A DNA stretch of 64,000 nucleotides from Vibrio algicola (GTDB taxonomy: Bacteria; Pseudomonadota; Gammaproteobacteria; Enterobacterales; Vibrionaceae). The position numbers and the translations under genes are program-made. Every line of letters starts with the position of its first letter. Position 1 is the first letter of the stretch. The notes under the pieces are model-generated. The model had not been told where the DNA came from. It searched no databases and worked only from the letters and a program-made list of their open reading frames with translations. This document shows positions 33,612-42,988 of the stretch, piece after piece. The stretch is from assembly GCF_009601765.2 (NCBI RefSeq), contig NZ_CP045700.1, positions 620,001-684,000 on the forward strand. Reading direction: 5' to 3'.

Positions 33612-34610
33612 ATGTCAACCATTAAAGATGTAGCAAAAGAAGCGAATGTTTCCATCGCGACCGTTTCACGCGTGATCAATAAATCACCGAAAGCAAGTAA
33701 AGCTTCAATTGAAACGGTTAATCTTGCGATGAAAAAATTAGGCTATCGTCCTAATGCTGCCGCGCGCGCTTTAGTTAGCCAGTCCACATTAACCATGGGC
33801 GTTTTAGTCGGTGATGTATCCGATCCGTTTTTTGGTTCTATGGTAAAAGCGATTGATACCGTTGCCACCGCGCAGGGTAAACATTTATTAATTGGTAATG
33901 GCTACCATAGCGCACAAAAAGAACGTGAGGCGATTGAACTGTTGATCAACCATCGTTGTGAAGCCTTGGTGATCCACTCTAAAGCGCTCAGTAATGACGA
34001 GTTGATTGGCTTTGCCAAAGAAATTCCAGGCATGGTGTTAATCAATCGACATATTCCTGAAATAGCCCAACGCTGTATTGCACTCGATAATCATCGTGGT
34101 TCCTACCTTGCCACTGAATACTTGATCAAAAAAGGCCACCAACATATCGGTTATATCTGCTCAAACCATGACATCGAAGATACCCATCAACGCAAAGCCG
34201 GCTATTTACAAGCTCTAAAAGATAATCACCTGCCGGACTGTGAAAGCTATATTGAATACGGCAGCCCAGATGAACAAGGCGGCGAGATGGCTATGCTCAA
34301 TTTACTGGCAAAAAATCAACCTTTGACCGCCATTGCGACCTATAACGATTATATGGCCGCTGGAACGCTTTCTGTGCTTGAGGAAAATAACATTGAAGCG
34401 CCAGCCGATATGTCGATCATTGGTTTTGATAACGGCCTGATTGCAAAGTACTTGCATCCAAAACTCACCACCGTGCGCTACCCTATTCAAATGATGGCAG
34501 AAAAAGCCGCCGCATTAGCACTAAGGCTGGCCAACAAAGAACCGGCTCAAGCAGAAACACAAATGTTTGTACCGACCTTGGTCAAGCGTGTCTCGGTTAT
34601 AGCCCACTAA
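33612..34610 (+). CDS. galR: Galactose repressor, LacI/GalR family
   Basis: 332 residues. LacI-type HTH at the N-terminus (TIKDVAKEANVSIATVSRVI), hinge helix PNAAARALVSQ, then the sugar-binding core (FGSMVKAIDTVATAQGKHLL ... MSIIGFDNGLIAKYLHPKL). The gene is directly upstream of the sodium/galactose symporter, and GalR-like palindromes occur before this gene, before the symporter and before galE, so the regulon can be read from the sequence. Confidence 0.92.
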   Translation: MSTIKDVAKEANVSIATVSRVINKSPKASKASIETVNLAMKKLGYRPNAAARALVSQSTLTMGVLVGDVSDPFFGSMVKAIDTVATAQGKHLLIGNGYHSAQKEREAIELLINHRCEALVIHSKALSNDELIGFAKEIPGMVLINRHIPEIAQRCIALDNHRGSYLATEYLIKKGHQHIGYICSNHDIEDTHQRKAGYLQALKDNHLPDCESYIEYGSPDEQGGEMAMLNLLAKNQPLTAIATYNDYMAAGTLSVLEENNIEAPADMSIIGFDNGLIAKYLHPKLTTVRYPIQMMAEKAAALALRLANKEPAQAETQMFVPTLVKRVSVIAH

Positions 34611-34651
34611 TTCCTAGAGTTTTTATTGAAATAAACACAAATGTAACACTT

Positions 34652-34667
34652 TGTGACATTTATCACC
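34652..34667. promoter_or_regulatory. CRP-like site upstream of the galactose symporter
   Basis: TGTGACATTTATCACC, two half-sites TGTGA and TCACC separated by 6 bp; one mismatch to the CRP consensus. Lies 12 bp upstream of the GalR palindrome, so cAMP-CRP activation with GalR repression is likely. Confidence 0.65.
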
Positions 34668-34678
34668 CCGCCTGAGCC

Positions 34679-34692
34679 TGTAAACGTTTACA
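34679..34692. promoter_or_regulatory. GalR operator upstream of the galactose symporter
   Basis: Perfect palindrome TGTAAACGTTTACA, identical to the one before galE at 51335, 40 bp upstream of the symporter ATG. Confidence 0.8.
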
Positions 34693-34732
34693 CTTCTTCC
34701 AAATTCACACAACAAACGATAGGTTCAATACT

Positions 34733-36364
34733 ATGTCTCATGTAGAAAATGGATTAGGTACTATCGACATCGTTGTATTTGCGCTGTATGTGGCAATTAT
34801 AATTGGTGTTGGTCTTTGGGTTTCCCGAGATAAAAAAGGTACTAAAAAAGGTACTGAAGATTACTTCCTAGCAGGTAAATCGCTGCCTTGGTGGGCGGTC
34901 GGTTCTTCATTAATTGCAGCTAACATTTCTGCTGAGCAGTTTATTGGCATGTCGGGTTCTGGCTTTTCTATCGGCCTTGCGATTGCATCGTATGAGTGGA
35001 TGGCAGCTATTACCCTTATCATTGTGGGTAAATACTTCCTCCCTGTATTTATTGATAAGGGCATCTATACCATTCCAGAATTTGTTGAGAAACGCTTTAA
35101 CAAAAATTTGAAAACCATATTGGCGGTATTCTGGATCGGATTGTACGTGTTTGTTAACTTAACCTCAGTTTTATACTTAGGCGGTTTGGCACTACAAACT
35201 ATTCTTGGCATTCCACTAATGTATTCTATTATTGGTCTGGCTTTATTTGCGTTGATTTACTCTATTTATGGCGGTTTGTCTGCGGTAGTGTGGACCGATG
35301 TTATCCAAGTGTTCTTCTTAGTTCTCGGCGGCCTATTAACCACCTATTTAGCAGTTGGTTTTATTGGTGGCGCAGACGGTTGGTTTAGCGGTTTGTCTAA
35401 AATGGCAGAAGCGGCTCCTGAGCATTTCCAAATGATTTTGGACCAAAGCAACCCTCAATATGTCAACCTTCCAGGTATCGCGGTACTTATCGGTGGTCTT
35501 TGGGTGGCGAACTTATACTACTGGGGTTTCAACCAATACATCATTCAACGTACTTTAGCGGCTAAATCGGTTCCTGAAGCACAAAAAGGGATTATGTTTG
35601 CAGCGTTCTTGAAATTGATCGTGCCATTCCTAGTAGTGGTTCCTGGTATTGCGGCTTACGTGATCACCTCTTCTCCAGAGCTAATGTCACAGCTGGGTAA
35701 TACTGCAATGGTGAACATGCCTTCTTTAGCGCATGCGGATAAAGCCTACCCTTGGTTAACTCAATTCCTACCTGTTGGCTTTAAAGGTATCGTGTTTGCC
35801 GCACTTGCTGCTGCAATTGTTTCTTCATTAGCGTCGATGCTGAACTCAACTGCAACTATCTTTACTATGGATATTTACAAAGAGTTCATTGGTCCTAAAG
35901 CAAGCGATCATAAACTGGTTAACGTCGGCCGTATCTCGGCTATCGTAGCGCTTATTATTGCATGTTTAGTCGCGCCAATGCTAAGCAACCTTGGTCAAGC
36001 ATTCCAATACATTCAAGAATACACAGGTCTTGTTAGTCCTGGTATCTTGGCGGTATTCCTACTTGGTCTATTCTGGAAGAAAACCAATAGCAAAGGCGCG
36101 GTTACCGGTGTGATTTTATCTATCCCATTCGCCTTGTTCTTGAAATTCATGCCACTGAACATGCCTTTCATGGACCAAATGCTTTACACGCTTCTATTTA
36201 CCATGGCAGTGATTGCATTTACTAGCTTGAGCTCTTCTGATTATGATGATGACCCTAAAGCGATTGCATTAAATTCTTCCATGTTTACCACCGAGCGTAG
36301 CTTCAATGTTGCCGCTTATGTGATCATGATTATTACTGCGGTACTGTACTCAGTCTTCTGGTAA
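34733..36364 (+). CDS. sglT: Sodium/galactose symporter, vSGLT type
   Basis: 543 residues, the same length as the structurally known Vibrio parahaemolyticus vSGLT and very similar along its whole length (from memory). Solute:sodium symporter motifs include TEDYFLAGKSLPWWAVGSSL, NISAEQFIGMSGSG, WGFNQYIIQRTLAAKS and ALAAAIVSSLASMLNSTATI, which includes the sodium-site serines. It couples galactose or glucose uptake to sodium entry in the inner membrane. It is under a GalR palindrome and a CRP-like site. Confidence 0.95.
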   Translation: MSHVENGLGTIDIVVFALYVAIIIGVGLWVSRDKKGTKKGTEDYFLAGKSLPWWAVGSSLIAANISAEQFIGMSGSGFSIGLAIASYEWMAAITLIIVGKYFLPVFIDKGIYTIPEFVEKRFNKNLKTILAVFWIGLYVFVNLTSVLYLGGLALQTILGIPLMYSIIGLALFALIYSIYGGLSAVVWTDVIQVFFLVLGGLLTTYLAVGFIGGADGWFSGLSKMAEAAPEHFQMILDQSNPQYVNLPGIAVLIGGLWVANLYYWGFNQYIIQRTLAAKSVPEAQKGIMFAAFLKLIVPFLVVVPGIAAYVITSSPELMSQLGNTAMVNMPSLAHADKAYPWLTQFLPVGFKGIVFAALAAAIVSSLASMLNSTATIFTMDIYKEFIGPKASDHKLVNVGRISAIVALIIACLVAPMLSNLGQAFQYIQEYTGLVSPGILAVFLLGLFWKKTNSKGAVTGVILSIPFALFLKFMPLNMPFMDQMLYTLLFTMAVIAFTSLSSSDYDDDPKAIALNSSMFTTERSFNVAAYVIMIITAVLYSVFW

Positions 36365-36421
36365 TTGGTATCCTGGTAATTAATTAACCAAGAAACACCT
36401 TCTAGCCTCATCTTTTGATGG

Positions 36422-36510
36422 GGCTATTCATACTGATTGTGATTAGATTTGGAATACCCAATAATCATTAACTCCTAGATTCTCGGCATTAACGATCAGT
36501 ATGAATAGCC
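36422..36510. repeat. 16-bp perfect inverted repeat around a 57-bp loop
   Basis: GGCTATTCATACTGAT (36422-36437) and ATCAGTATGAATAGCC (36495-36510). Between the symporter stop and the next gene. A long hairpin, a remnant of a small mobile repeat, or a regulatory structure; no U-run follows. Confidence 0.75.
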
Positions 36511-36577
36511 TGTTAAGCTTTTGTTTTTACAGTCTAAAATTTAAATCGGGAAAATAAGATAAGGATAGGCAACCTGT

Positions 36578-38473
36578 ATGAATAATGAATTGTTGCCCAA
36601 TATTGTATTCTTTCTGCAAAACATCTCGCCTTTCAGTCAGCTACCTCAAAATGCACTTTATGATATTGCCCATACCGCAGATATCTTATTATTAGGGTGT
36701 GACGAGATTTTAGATCAAGGCGATCACAAACCTTACCTATACATTATTCGAACCGGCGTGGTGCAACAAAACAATCTCGACGGTAGCCTACGCGCCAAGC
36801 TTGGGGTGGAAGATATTTTTGGCTTTAACCTACAGCAAACTGATTCTGAGATCGGTTATTCAATTCTTGCCTTAGAAAATACTTTACTCTATCGATTTGA
36901 TTATCATGCTTTAATTGAAGCCGTCTCCGATCATCCTCGAATAGCGGCACAACTCGCATCTAACCAACAAACACGTTTGCATGCCCAAAATATTAAGCAA
37001 AATAATCACCACTATTCTCAGGCACAATATCTTCGCCCTAATAGCGACATTGCCAGCACCCGCCTTGCCATTGCCTCGCCCAGTGACAGCATTCAAGCCG
37101 TTGCCCATCAAATGCGAAATGTGATTGGCGTATCCTGTGCTTTTGTGGTCGATGAGAATAAAACACTGATCGGGATGATCACCGATAAAGACATGACTAA
37201 GCGTGTGGTTGCTGAAGCGAAAAATGTTCGCGATCCGATAAGCTCAATCATGTCGCAACAACTTTATAGCGTGTATGAGGATGAATTGGTTATCGCGGCT
37301 GTGCAATTAATGATGAAGCACAACATCCAAAATGTACCGGTTTTAAACCATAATAAACAGGTCACTGGATTTATTACCCCTCAGCACCTCATACAAAATA
37401 ACAGCGTCCAGTCTATTTTCTTACTCGATAAGATCCGCCATGCAAAATCCATTGTTGAGCTGATCGATTTATCCAAACAACGTAACGCCGCATTTGAAGG
37501 CATAATGGAGAGCAATTCCTCGCCAACCATTATTGGGCAAGTATTGAGTTTGATCTACGATGCCTTTACCCATCGCTTAATCGAATTAGCCATAAAAAAC
37601 TTTGGCCAACCACCCTGCGCATTCACTTGGATTGTAGCCGGATCCCATGCCCGCAATGAGGTACATTTAGCCTCCGACCAAGACAATGCGATTATTCTGG
37701 CTGATAACGCCACCGCATCTGATCGGATCTACTTCAATCACTTTGCGATGAGCATTTGTAAATCGTTATCCGAATTAGGCTACACCCTATGCACAGGCCG
37801 CTTTATGGCCGCGACCCATCAATGGTGTCAAAAGGCAAAAATTTGGCAGGAATATTATCGTAAATGGAGCACTAACCCTGAATACGAGTTATTGCTTAAT
37901 TTGAATGTGTTTTTAGAAATACGCCCTGTTTATGGCGATCTCGCCTTATTTAAGCAAGTCGATGATTGTCGTCATAAGCTTGTCACCAATAATATGCAAT
38001 TAACCGTGGCCTTAGTGCGTAATGCGCTTAGAACTCGCCCACCATTGGGAATATTCCAACATTTGGTGCTCGAAAAAGACGGCAATAACAATAAAGTCCT
38101 CAACATCAAAAAAGCGGCCATCAGTTGCGTGGTCGATCTAGTTCGGATTTATTATTTAATGAAGCAAAACTTGCTCGCTGAGTCTGCTCCTCTAAGTGAA
38201 CAAGCCAGCCTCCTCAATACCAGTGAACGGATTGATTTTTTACGCGACACTAAGGTGCTAAATGATTCAAGTTATCAAGATCTGAGTGAAACCTATCATT
38301 ATGTCAATCAATTGCGCTATCAACACCAGTTGCAAGCAATACAAAAGGATTGCGGCATTGATAACCAACTCCAACCTGACTTATTTGGCAGTTTTGAGCG
38401 TCAGCATTTAAAAGATGCTTTCCGAATTATTTCAAGCTTTCAAGATTTGATAAAAATGAAATTTGGAGGCTAA
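36578..38473 (+). CDS. cNMP-binding/CBS/DUF294 nucleotidyltransferase-like protein
   Basis: 631 residues. Domain order: a cyclic-nucleotide-binding-like domain (about 18-130, ending in LLYRFDYHALIEAV), two CBS domains (about 155-280, including DENKTLIGMITDKDMTKR and NVPVLNHNKQVTGF), a nucleotidyltransferase domain with GSHARNEVHLASDQDNAII (about 355-375) and a helical C-terminal domain. Homologues act as signalling proteins in acetate or energy metabolism; the substrate is not known. Coupled to an exonuclease gene that begins 2 bp after the stop. Confidence 0.85.
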   Translation: MNNELLPNIVFFLQNISPFSQLPQNALYDIAHTADILLLGCDEILDQGDHKPYLYIIRTGVVQQNNLDGSLRAKLGVEDIFGFNLQQTDSEIGYSILALENTLLYRFDYHALIEAVSDHPRIAAQLASNQQTRLHAQNIKQNNHHYSQAQYLRPNSDIASTRLAIASPSDSIQAVAHQMRNVIGVSCAFVVDENKTLIGMITDKDMTKRVVAEAKNVRDPISSIMSQQLYSVYEDELVIAAVQLMMKHNIQNVPVLNHNKQVTGFITPQHLIQNNSVQSIFLLDKIRHAKSIVELIDLSKQRNAAFEGIMESNSSPTIIGQVLSLIYDAFTHRLIELAIKNFGQPPCAFTWIVAGSHARNEVHLASDQDNAIILADNATASDRIYFNHFAMSICKSLSELGYTLCTGRFMAATHQWCQKAKIWQEYYRKWSTNPEYELLLNLNVFLEIRPVYGDLALFKQVDDCRHKLVTNNMQLTVALVRNALRTRPPLGIFQHLVLEKDGNNNKVLNIKKAAISCVVDLVRIYYLMKQNLLAESAPLSEQASLLNTSERIDFLRDTKVLNDSSYQDLSETYHYVNQLRYQHQLQAIQKDCGIDNQLQPDLFGSFERQHLKDAFRIISSFQDLIKMKFGG

Positions 38474-38474
38474 G

Positions 38475-39284
38475 GTGCCAGACCAAATTGAAAAACACCC
38501 GTCTCGTTTCACCAGCAAAGGTAAGCTTGGCAACATGATGAACTTATTCTCTAACCGTCACCCTTTACTGCGGTTAGAAAAACGCCGTCAAACACTTTTA
38601 CAACAAGTACAAGAGCACTCGCAGCAGCCACTGCCACAATACTTACAGCGCTTGCTTGTGCAGCCTTATCCAAATCCAAAACAAGACTGCAAAGACCTGT
38701 CGTTTACGGTGGTGGACTTTGAAACCTCTGGGCTTGATCCTAGTAGCGATCATATCGTTAGTATCGGCTGGGTACACATCATTAAAGGCGTGATTAAGCT
38801 AAGTACGGCGCAACATTTTATCGTTAACCAACCGGTAGCAAGCGCAGCCACAAAAGAGAATGAAACCGATAATATTGCTCGCTCGTTGCACCATATTTTG
38901 CCAGAGCAGCAGAAAATGGGTATTTCAATTGAACAAGCGATGCAGCATTTTTTTGAAAGCCTACCAAGCAGCCTTGTGATCGCCCACGGCACCACCATAG
39001 AAACCCGTTTTCTAAGCCAATTCTTTCTGTCTCACAACCTTATCGACTTGCCATTAATTTGGTTAGATACCCTCAAAATTGAGCAAGCCACCATTTTAAA
39101 CAATCGCTATCAAAATGATTTTCGCTTATCGGCTTTACGTCGTTTCTATAAGCTACCCGACTACCCTGCCCACAACGCATTGATGGATTCCACCGCCACC
39201 GCAGAGCTTTTTCTGGCACAAAAAAGGCGCTTATTTGGACAAGCCATCGCGCCGATCGGGATCTTGTATCAAAAATCACAATGA
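38475..39284 (+). CDS. DEDDh 3'-5' exonuclease, PolC/DnaQ-like
   Basis: 269 residues from the GTG at 38475, which has GGAGG 5 nt upstream; a TTG at 38463 is in frame. Exo motifs: FTVVDFETSGLDPSSDHI (Asp and Glu), AHGTTIETRFLS, and HNALMDSTATAELF with the final His and Asp. It is the usual partner of the DUF294/CBS protein in Vibrio genomes (from memory). Whether it acts on DNA or RNA is unknown. Confidence 0.83.
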   Translation: MPDQIEKHPSRFTSKGKLGNMMNLFSNRHPLLRLEKRRQTLLQQVQEHSQQPLPQYLQRLLVQPYPNPKQDCKDLSFTVVDFETSGLDPSSDHIVSIGWVHIIKGVIKLSTAQHFIVNQPVASAATKENETDNIARSLHHILPEQQKMGISIEQAMQHFFESLPSSLVIAHGTTIETRFLSQFFLSHNLIDLPLIWLDTLKIEQATILNNRYQNDFRLSALRRFYKLPDYPAHNALMDSTATAELFLAQKRRLFGQAIAPIGILYQKSQ

Positions 39285-39330
39285 GGATATCAGGCCATCT
39301 TGCTAGTGAAGTGTAGCGACACACTAAAGA

Positions 39331-39915
39331 TCAACAGCCCCTAGCAACTTCTAGGATTTTATCAACAGTCTCCTGCTCGTTTTGCTCATCATAAATAATG
39401 CATAAACTGGCAGGAATAGATTCGGCAATTTTGATAAATTTAATATGTGCCCATTTTATATTGGCATAACTTTCAGGTACGACCGCCACGGCTTGATTAG
39501 AGGCAACAAAAGCTAACTGTGTTTGAGGTTCAATCACTTCATATACGATATTTGCGTGAAAATCAGCTTGCATACAATGCTTTAAAATAAACTCTGTCGA
39601 TTTGGATTTTTCTCGATTTAAAACCACAAACGCTTCATCTTTAAGCTCTTTTAAGTTAACTAATTTCCTGGTACTCATCGGATGCGTATCAGAAACCGCA
39701 AGGCACATATTCTCCGCGACCAGCAATGACGTAGACAGCGGGTAAGTATTTTGAATGTCCGCAAAACGGCAAATACCGATATCAATTTTATTATTTTTTA
39801 TCGCTTCAGGCTGCGAATTCGGCGATATTTCAATAAAGTCAAAAGTATAGCTCGGGTACCTTAACTTGAATTCATTCAGAATATTGATAAAGCCTTCCCA
39901 GAGAGCTGAACTGAT
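39331..39915 (-). pseudogene. LysR-family regulator, C-terminal remnant
   Basis: Only the substrate-binding domain is left, from SSALWEGFINILNEFKLRYP to the stop. The N-terminal HTH is missing: sequence upstream of about 39915 is instead the coding strand of a purine nucleoside phosphorylase fragment facing the other way. The remaining region is otherwise intact, so the deletion is probably recent. It may have been the regulator of the adjacent phosphorylase gene. Confidence 0.82.
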
Positions 39916-40344
39916 CACATTAATACTATGCCAGAGTCGCCAATGGTTGGCCCTAATGATGACAAATACGGCGATCGCTTCTTTAGCCTTGCCAATGCTT
40001 ATGATAAAAAATTGCGCGCTGAAATCCACAGTGTTGCCAAAGAAAACAATATTCATCTCAATGAAGGTGTTTTTGTTTCTTACACTGGCCCTAACTTTGA
40101 AACCGCAGCAGAAATCAAAATGATGAAAATAATGGGCGGAGATGTGGTCGGCATGTCAGTCGTACCTGAAGTTATTTCAGCGGCGCATTGTGGTTTACCT
40201 GTTTTAGCCGTATGTGCTATTACCAATATGGCTGAAGGCCTAGGTGAAACAGAACTGTCCCATGAACAAACATTGCGCTGTGCAAAATTAGCTGAATCGG
40301 ATTTTATTAAATTAATTGAAGAATTTGTTAAGAGTCATTTTTAG
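39915..40344 (+). pseudogene. Purine nucleoside phosphorylase (XapA-like), C-terminal remnant
   Basis: Reading DHINTMPESPMVGPNDD then SYTGPNFETAAEIKMMKIMG and GMSVVPEVISAAHCGLPVLA gives the second half of a PNP-I family phosphorylase of the XapA type; the phosphate-binding N-terminal half is missing. An in-frame TGA lies just upstream of DHIN, marking the junction near 39910-39915. The fragment ends normally with a terminator. Confidence 0.83.
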
Positions 40345-40398
40345 ATTTCAATCGCGCGCCTGCCACACCGCAAAAGATGACAATCTGACCTTCCCCCT

Positions 40399-40422
40399 AA
40401 CCTCCTTCACCGGAGGTTTTTT
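40399..40422 (+). terminator. Intrinsic terminator after the phosphorylase remnant
   Basis: Stem AACCTCC (40399-40405) with GGAGGTT (40412-40418), then TTTTTT. Confidence 0.85.
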
Positions 40423-40534
40423 ATTTTCTCCCCCTTTCATTTACTTGCTTCATCCTTCACTTTTTTAGCATTTCCCTTAAACCATGACGCAGACTTCAAA
40501 CTTTTCAGCCAAAGAAAATATATCCCGTTTAAAA

Positions 40535-40548
40535 TTGATCTAAATCAA
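40535..40548. promoter_or_regulatory. FNR box
   Basis: TTGATCTAAATCAA, an exact match to the FNR consensus TTGAT-N4-ATCAA, 87 bp upstream of the small protein's ATG. Suggests anaerobic regulation. Confidence 0.75.
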
Positions 40549-40634
40549 CCCAGAAACATCTTCGCCTCATCACATTAATAAGTCATTAATAGCTCATTAA
40601 TAACTCATTAACAACCTCATAATAAGGGATGTAT

Positions 40635-40820
40635 ATGGAGCTTAAACCTTGTGAAAAATGCTATACGGATTTGTGCTTAGACGGTAAGTGGTTCCATCAT
40701 GATCACTTAACAACCAAGGCTTATATGTTAAAAGGTGGGAACTATCAAGCAGTCGAACTTTCAAAAGTCCCCGTCACTGAGGATGAACTGGTTTCGCTGT
40801 TAACTGATGCAGTAAAATAA
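40635..40820 (+). CDS. Small Cys/His-rich protein, probably FNR-controlled
   Basis: 61 residues from the ATG at 40635 (AAGGG 6 nt upstream). Begins MELKPCEKCYTDLCLDGKWF, with three Cys, two in CEKC, and an HHDH stretch. This could be a small metal- or redox-related protein. A perfect FNR box precedes it. No family recognised. The terminator at 40850-40897 follows. Confidence 0.65.
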   Translation: MELKPCEKCYTDLCLDGKWFHHDHLTTKAYMLKGGNYQAVELSKVPVTEDELVSLLTDAVK

Positions 40821-40849
40821 ATTCATTCTAATTCAACTGATAACAAAAA

Positions 40850-40897
40850 ACCCGAGTCAGTTACATCTTGTATGTGATGGTTACCGAGCTCGGGTTC
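40850..40897 (-). terminator. Terminator hairpin for the PTS operon
   Basis: Stem AACCCGAG (40850-40857) with CTCGGGTT (40890-40897), long loop, with A-run on the plus strand (U-run for the minus transcript). Lies between convergent genes. Confidence 0.7.
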
Positions 40898-40905
40898 TTA
40901 GTATT

Positions 40906-41652
40906 TTAATAGAGGTGTTTGAATTGCTCAATAACAGGCTTACCTCGGAGAAGTAAGAATTTTAAAAACCGTTGTGTTGATGTTGTTATAATTTTACTTT
41001 CCTCCACCTTATGCAGTTGCAATAGATTAACCGCTAAATCTAAACGAGCAATCTCTTCACAAAAATGCGCATCAGAACCCGTAGTAAAATACACGCCAAT
41101 TTTTTTACCTATTTCGACAATTTGACTACAACGTACGTCACTGCCCTTACGGCTTTTTCCTGTTAGTGAGGTATTATTCACCTCAACCGCAACATTGTAT
41201 TGTTTGGCGCACTGTAAGACCTTTTCAATATCAAATGGATAATTAGGATTACCTAAATGACCAAGAACATCTATTCTGCCACTCTTTATGACATTAATGA
41301 GCGCTTGAGTATGCTCGTCTTTATTAGATGGCGGAAAAACAGGTTCGTGAAAACTCGCAATAACCCAATCTAAATGCTGATCGGACGTACTCGGTAAATC
41401 AATATCACCGTTGATATTTAATGTATTCGCTTCCACACCGCGTAATATACCTACGTCATGCAAAAATCGAGGCAAGATGCGCTGATTATTAAAAAACCAA
41501 TAATGGGGAGCACCTGGCATTTCAGGGGCATGATCGGTAGTGCAGAATAATTTCAAACCTTTCTTTTTCGCTGAAAGCGCATTCTCTAGAATCGTACTGT
41601 AGGCATGACCACTTGCAAGTGTGTGGGTATGAGTATCGATAACAATATTCAT
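40906..41652 (-). CDS. PHP-domain phosphatase, YcdX family (second copy, in the PTS operon)
   Basis: 248 residues from the ATG at 41652 (AGAGG 5 nt upstream). Same metal motifs as the copy at 22994: [49 protein letters not shown]. It is the last gene of the cmt-like operon, where E. coli has the fructose-bisphosphatase yggF, so it may perform the phosphatase step of this sugar pathway. Clearly diverged from the first copy (different C-terminal half). Confidence 0.85.
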   Translation of the reverse strand: MNIVIDTHTHTLASGHAYSTILENALSAKKKGLKLFCTTDHAPEMPGAPHYWFFNNQRILPRFLHDVGILRGVEANTLNINGDIDLPSTSDQHLDWVIASFHEPVFPPSNKDEHTQALINVIKSGRIDVLGHLGNPNYPFDIEKVLQCAKQYNVAVEVNNTSLTGKSRKGSDVRCSQIVEIGKKIGVYFTTGSDAHFCEEIARLDLAVNLLQLHKVEESKIITTSTQRFLKFLLLRGKPVIEQFKHLY

Positions 41653-41666
41653 AAAAACCTCTTTAA

Positions 41667-42401
41667 TTAGCAAATATCAAATGAGCCATTACGGTTCATA
41701 AACAATTTAAGATCGGCATCAACAGAATGCTGCAATACTTTTTCAACATTGATGGCATCGGAATTATGATAAAACGCTAAAGCATCAGCTTCGCTACTAC
41801 CACCACGAATTTTCCGATTAACTAACCGCTCTTGAAGAAATTTAGGCTCAGTATCTATAAAAATAGAAAAATCAGCCAAATGGTGTAATTCATTCCAAAC
41901 TGGCTCATCCAATAATAACCAATTCCCTTCAACAACCACTATATTTTGATTAACTTGAATTGCATCATCAACGGGATCATGAATATTCCTATCGTAATAT
42001 GGCCATTTAGGTTCTTTATTTTTCAATTGTTTTAATTTATCAATCAATGAAATTAAATTAAACGTTTCATAAGAACCCTTAATATTTTTCAAGTTAATAT
42101 CTTTGCCATTTTTATGAATAGTACTTTCTTCCAAAATAGCGTTAGGGAGATGAAACCCATCAAAAGGTAAAACTTGCAACGGCTCAATTGAGGGATTTTG
42201 ATTGGATAAGTGCTGCCAAAAAGCCGCTAACGTTGATTTACCACTTCCTGGAGGTGCGCAAAGGAAAATCACAATACGTTGTTCGTTTTCTTGATATAAG
42301 CGAGTAAATTTTTCAACTAAAGGCTGATGGACTTTGACAATATCTTCATCAAAAAATACCGCCTCCGTATCAAACCCACTAACATTTAAGTTCACTTTCA
42401 T
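41667..42401 (-). CDS. yggC: YggC-like sugar/nucleoside kinase family protein
   Basis: 244 residues. Walker A is [11 protein letters not shown] (about 47-57); [11 protein letters not shown] and [15 protein letters not shown] are typical of the uridine-kinase/phosphoribulokinase-like family to which YggC belongs; [16 protein letters not shown] is also diagnostic. The family phosphorylates small sugars. It is in an operon with PTS and dehydrogenase genes. Confidence 0.82.
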   Translation of the reverse strand: MKVNLNVSGFDTEAVFFDEDIVKVHQPLVEKFTRLYQENEQRIVIFLCAPPGSGKSTLAAFWQHLSNQNPSIEPLQVLPFDGFHLPNAILEESTIHKNGKDINLKNIKGSYETFNLISLIDKLKQLKNKEPKWPYYDRNIHDPVDDAIQVNQNIVVVEGNWLLLDEPVWNELHHLADFSIFIDTEPKFLQERLVNRKIRGGSSEADALAFYHNSDAINVEKVLQHSVDADLKLFMNRNGSFDIC

Positions 42402-42413
42402 GGTGAAACCTTA

Positions 42414-42983
42414 CTACGAGTTAATTTCCCTTTCGATTTTTTCTAGCAGCATCTCACAAGACAGTTTGAGAACTGTTTTGATAAGGGATTCATATCTCAT
42501 CTGAGAGAATGTCTCGAAAGAAGAAAATTTTAATTGGTTAATTGATTCAATGTAAAAGCTATCTTGCTGGGTAGAAAGTATTGCTTGATTACTAATAAAG
42601 TCGAACACCATATCATCGCCATAAGACACCTTTTCAGGTTGAGCGATCGCATATTCCAGCATTTGAGCATATAAACCAATATCAGAATATGTTTCTAATG
42701 ATACCTTCCCCATTGCAAAGACTAATTTAGCCATCACATCTGTCGCCACCAGTGGTCCTCCTTCTTTAAACAGAGGATCAACTGCATATTCCATAACGAG
42801 CTTATCTTGCACAAACACGTTTGGAAGTAATTTTTTTAATTCTGTATTAATAATTTTATTTGAGATCTGAAGAAAGCAAGTAGCGTTATCACACTCATCC
42901 AACTTTTCCATTAACTCATGAATACCTGACAACGTGTAAACCTCTAAATTATGTGGCAACCAAAGGCTACCACATAAATTCAT
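42414..42983 (-). CDS. yggD: MtlR/YggD-like regulator
   Basis: 189 residues, mostly helical, with LLPNVFVQDKLVMEYAVDPL and FKEGGPLVATDVMAKLVFAM, characteristic of the MtlR family of mannitol-operon repressor proteins (YggD in E. coli). It lies between the kinase and the dehydrogenase. Not a classical DNA-binding protein; it probably controls the operon through a partner. Confidence 0.78.
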   Translation of the reverse strand: MNLCGSLWLPHNLEVYTLSGIHELMEKLDECDNATCFLQISNKIINTELKKLLPNVFVQDKLVMEYAVDPLFKEGGPLVATDVMAKLVFAMGKVSLETYSDIGLYAQMLEYAIAQPEKVSYGDDMVFDFISNQAILSTQQDSFYIESINQLKFSSFETFSQMRYESLIKTVLKLSCEMLLEKIEREINS

Positions 42984-42988
42984 GACAA

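Larger units (their letters stand above)
40345..40634 (+). other. Intergenic region with terminator, FNR box and phased repeat
   Basis: 290 bases. A terminator hairpin is at 40399-40422, a perfect FNR box at 40535-40548, and an ATTAATA repeat at 40573-40615: CATTAATAAGT, CATTAATAGCT, CATTAATAACT and CATTAACAACCT, an 11-bp period. No gene of its own. Confidence 0.8.
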
